This document shows positions 62,006 to 64,000 of a stretch of DNA of 64,000 nucleotides, piece after piece (positions within the stretch are counted from its first letter, which is position 1; every line of letters begins with the position of its first letter). Source of the stretch: Gordonia spumicola (GTDB taxonomy: Bacteria; Actinomycetota; Actinomycetes; Mycobacteriales; Mycobacteriaceae); NCBI RefSeq assembly GCF_009932475.1, contig NZ_BJOV01000002.1, forward strand, positions 496,001-560,000, read 5' to 3'. The notes below the pieces were generated by a model. The model ran no database searches and had not been told where the DNA came from. It saw only the letters and a program-made list of their open reading frames with translations. The position numbers and the translations under genes were made by a program.

Positions 62006-62023
62006 TACGCATAATATACAATT
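62006..62023. promoter_or_regulatory. 18-bp motif identical (inverted) to that at 52668
   Basis: TACGCATAATATACAATT, exact complement of the motif at 52668-52685, 34 bp from the acyl-CoA dehydrogenase start and 53 bp from the thioesterase start. It is by far the most AT-rich stretch of this gap. Confidence 0.72.
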
Positions 62024-62075
62024 ATTGCACGGGTGCTGCGACGCACACCAGACCCAAATTCCGGGAGGCGCCACG

Positions 62076-62888
62076 ATGACGATCCGATCCGCGTTCTTCA
62101 CGTCCGCGACCGACGACCGCTTGACACCCGGTCCGCGCGCCGCCAGCGGGTGGGGATCCGATCACATGCGCGGCATGGCGGTCAGCGGCGCGCTGGCCCG
62201 TGCCGCCGAACGGGTGGCGACCCCTGGGCTCGTGCCCGTCCGCTGGTCCATCGACCTCTTCCGTCCCACCCGCATGAGCGACGTCGACGTCACCACGACC
62301 GTCGTCCGCGCGGGTCGGCGGTATTGCCTCATCGATGTCGTCGCCGCCCAGAACGACGCGCCGACCGCCCGCGCCACGGCCGCGTTCGCCGCGGCGAGCG
62401 ACGCCGAGTCGACCGTGTGGGCCACCGACCACGCGCTCACACCCCCGGCCTCCGACGGCGACGACCAGCCCGAAGAGGTGGAACGCTTCTACTGGGACGC
62501 GGGCCGCGGCTGGCTCACGCCGGGCGAGTCGCCGTACACGTCGGAACGAAAAGGCGTGTGGCACTTCCCGATCCCCGTCGTCGACGGTGAAGAGCCTTCC
62601 CCATTCGTGGTCGCGGCGGCCGTCGCCGACGTCGTCAACGCCATCTGCTCGGTTGGACCGGACGGTCTCGCCTTCATCAACACCGACGCGACGATGCACC
62701 TGTCGCGATCCCCGGCGTCCGGCCCCATCGGCCTCGCGATGATCTCCCGGACCGAACACGCCGGGCTGTCCGCATCGGCGGCCGCCGTCTTCGACAGGCA
62801 GGGGGCATTCGGCCACGTCAGCGCGACGGGCCTCGCCAATCCACCGATCCCGCTCCTGCATCACCCGTTCCCGGAGGCACGACGATGA
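62076..62888 (+). CDS. Acyl-CoA thioesterase-like (TesB/4HBT_3) protein
   Basis: Hot-dog double-domain protein of 270 aa. Features: WGSDHMRGMAVSGALARAAE at the start, then RWSIDLFRPTRMSDV, and TDATMHLSRSPASGPIGLAM with the catalytic residues of the family. Would release free acid from acyl-CoA. GGGAGG lies eight bases before ATG at 62076. ATGA overlap with the transporter. Confidence 0.85.
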   Translation: MTIRSAFFTSATDDRLTPGPRAASGWGSDHMRGMAVSGALARAAERVATPGLVPVRWSIDLFRPTRMSDVDVTTTVVRAGRRYCLIDVVAAQNDAPTARATAAFAAASDAESTVWATDHALTPPASDGDDQPEEVERFYWDAGRGWLTPGESPYTSERKGVWHFPIPVVDGEEPSPFVVAAAVADVVNAICSVGPDGLAFINTDATMHLSRSPASGPIGLAMISRTEHAGLSASAAAVFDRQGAFGHVSATGLANPPIPLLHHPFPEARR

Positions 62889-64000
62889 AGCCCGTCCGAC
62901 TGCTCCCCGCCCTGGTCTACGCGGCGATGACGACGTCGATCGTCAGTTCGCTCGGCATGCTGCTCGTCCCGTCGATCGCCGACGACATGCACGTGACGGT
63001 CGGAGCCGCCCAGTGGATGCTGACGGTGAACCTGCTGGTAGGGGCGGTCTCGACGCCGGTCATCGGCAGGCTCAGCGACGGCCACCACACCCGACGGATC
63101 CTGCTGTTCTCACTCGCCGTGATCCTCGCCGGCTCGATCGTCTGCGCGGCGGCCCCCACGTTCGAGGTGTTCCTCATCGGACGTGCGTTGCAGGGACTGT
63201 CGTACGCGACGGTCCCGATCACCATCGTCCTCGCGCGACGCCATCTGCGTCCCGAGCAGGTCGACGCGTCGATCTCGACGCTGTCGGTGACCGTCGCGAC
63301 CGGTCTCGGCGTCGGATACCCGCTGACCGGTGTGCTCGCGAGCCTGTTCGACTACCGCGCCGCCTTCTGGTTCGCCGCGGTGTTCGTCGCGACAGCCCTG
63401 GTCATTGTGTGGCGCGCCGTCCCGACGACCGAGCCGAGCGGTCCGCCACGGACGTTCGACGTGGTCGGCGCGGTCCTGCTCAGCGTCGGCCTCGCGACCC
63501 TGCTGACCGGGGTGAGCCAGGGTTCCACGTGGGGATGGACGGCGTCCGGCACGGTCGGGATGTTCATCGCGTCGGCCGCCGCGCTGATGGGATGGGCCAC
63601 CGTCGAGGTCCGCAGCCCCGACCCGCTCATCGACCTGCGCGTGATCCGCACACCCGAGGTGTTCCTCGCGAACGCGACGGCGATCGGGCTGGGCGCCACC
63701 CTGTACATGAGTCTGTCGATCGCCAGCATCATCGCGCAGGCGCCACAGGCCACGGGGTACGGCATCGGGCTCCCCCTGTTCTGGGCCGGCTTCGTGATGT
63801 TGCCACTGTCGGCGGGCAGTCTCATCGGCAACCGGCTGGTCCGACGCCTCGGCCCGGAGTCGATGACGGCGATGCTGCCTGCCGGATCGTCGCTGATGGC
63901 GATCTCGGCGGTGATGCTGTTCCTGACGAACGACCACCTGTGGCAGGTGCTGCTCGGGATGGCGCTGTTCGGTCTCGGCATGGGGTCGGCCTACGCGGCC
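62885..64000 (+). CDS. MFS transporter (DHA2-like), C terminus outside window
   Basis: At least 372 residues are in the window. Helices start at MKPVRLLPALVYAAMTTSIV; motif-A-like VIGRLSDGHHTRR lies after TM2, and FLIGRALQGLSYATVP is motif B-like. The long second half (TWGWTASGTVGMF) suggests 14 helices. It overlaps the thioesterase stop by ATGA; exported compound unknown, perhaps the free acid released by the thioesterase (inference). Confidence 0.88.
   Translation, partial: MKPVRLLPALVYAAMTTSIVSSLGMLLVPSIADDMHVTVGAAQWMLTVNLLVGAVSTPVIGRLSDGHHTRRILLFSLAVILAGSIVCAAAPTFEVFLIGRALQGLSYATVPITIVLARRHLRPEQVDASISTLSVTVATGLGVGYPLTGVLASLFDYRAAFWFAAVFVATALVIVWRAVPTTEPSGPPRTFDVVGAVLLSVGLATLLTGVSQGSTWGWTASGTVGMFIASAAALMGWATVEVRSPDPLIDLRVIRTPEVFLANATAIGLGATLYMSLSIASIIAQAPQATGYGIGLPLFWAGFVMLPLSAGSLIGNRLVRRLGPESMTAMLPAGSSLMAISAVMLFLTNDHLWQVLLGMALFGLGMGSAYAA

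Overview
The window is chromosomal DNA from a high-GC mycolic-acid actinomycete (order Mycobacteriales). The arabinogalactan genes, and a gene order that tracks the Mycobacterium tuberculosis Rv3805c-Rv3846 region, point to Gordonia or a close relative. No rRNA or tRNA gene was recognised. Most genes are ordinary housekeeping genes packed in short operons, many with ATGA or GTGA stop/start overlaps.

Layout. 1-6402 (minus): cell-wall operon glf-glfT2-PAP2 phosphatase-ubiA-aftB, making decaprenyl-phosphoryl-arabinose precursor and galactan, then capping arabinan. 6672-12076 (minus): a secreted SpoIID/LGFP protein, a HAD phosphatase with two acyltransferases, and an acyl-CoA dehydrogenase divergent from a TetR gene, with four AGTACT boxes between them. 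12850-18624: a metallo-beta-lactamase/Rieske fusion, TetR, CPBP protease, DUF2470 protein, pheA and a phosphoglycerate-mutase-like gene. 18647-24204: minimal metallopeptidase, septum-formation-domain protein, serS, DMT transporter, LytR-CpsA-Psr protein and ferritin. 24380-31986: DUF559-like protein, DUF5926, glpQ, DUF4328, rhodanese, VOC protein, winged-helix protein, msrA and sodA. A dense cluster of DnaA-box-like sequences lies at 28269-28585. 32057-37749: RibD-like reductase, an ECF vitamin-transporter pair, a GDT1 cation transporter and an SDR.

The most striking element is a 1.58-kb IS110-family insertion sequence (about 37773-39352). Its 5' non-coding end encodes what looks like a complete bridge RNA. 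Both guides of the target loop match the flanking chromosome, both guides of the donor loop match the element's own ends, and the loops are closed by stems. An uninterrupted copy of the predicted target lies 35-50 bp outside the right end.

39424-52627: RecB-like nuclease, cutinase, succinate-semialdehyde dehydrogenase, RraA, a MarR/extradiol dioxygenase pair, a GH32 remnant, and a six-gene operon for alkylated-DNA repair that contains its own ECF sigma factor. A lipoprotein gene, a broken HipBA module and a CaiB CoA-transferase follow. 52729-64000: two acyl-CoA catabolic blocks whose divergent promoter regions share an identical 18-bp motif, a GntR repressor gene between them, a DUF222/HNH gene with an SOS-like box, and an MFS transporter cut by the window end. 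Several families of short palindromic repeats are scattered between genes; one copy lies in frame inside aftB.
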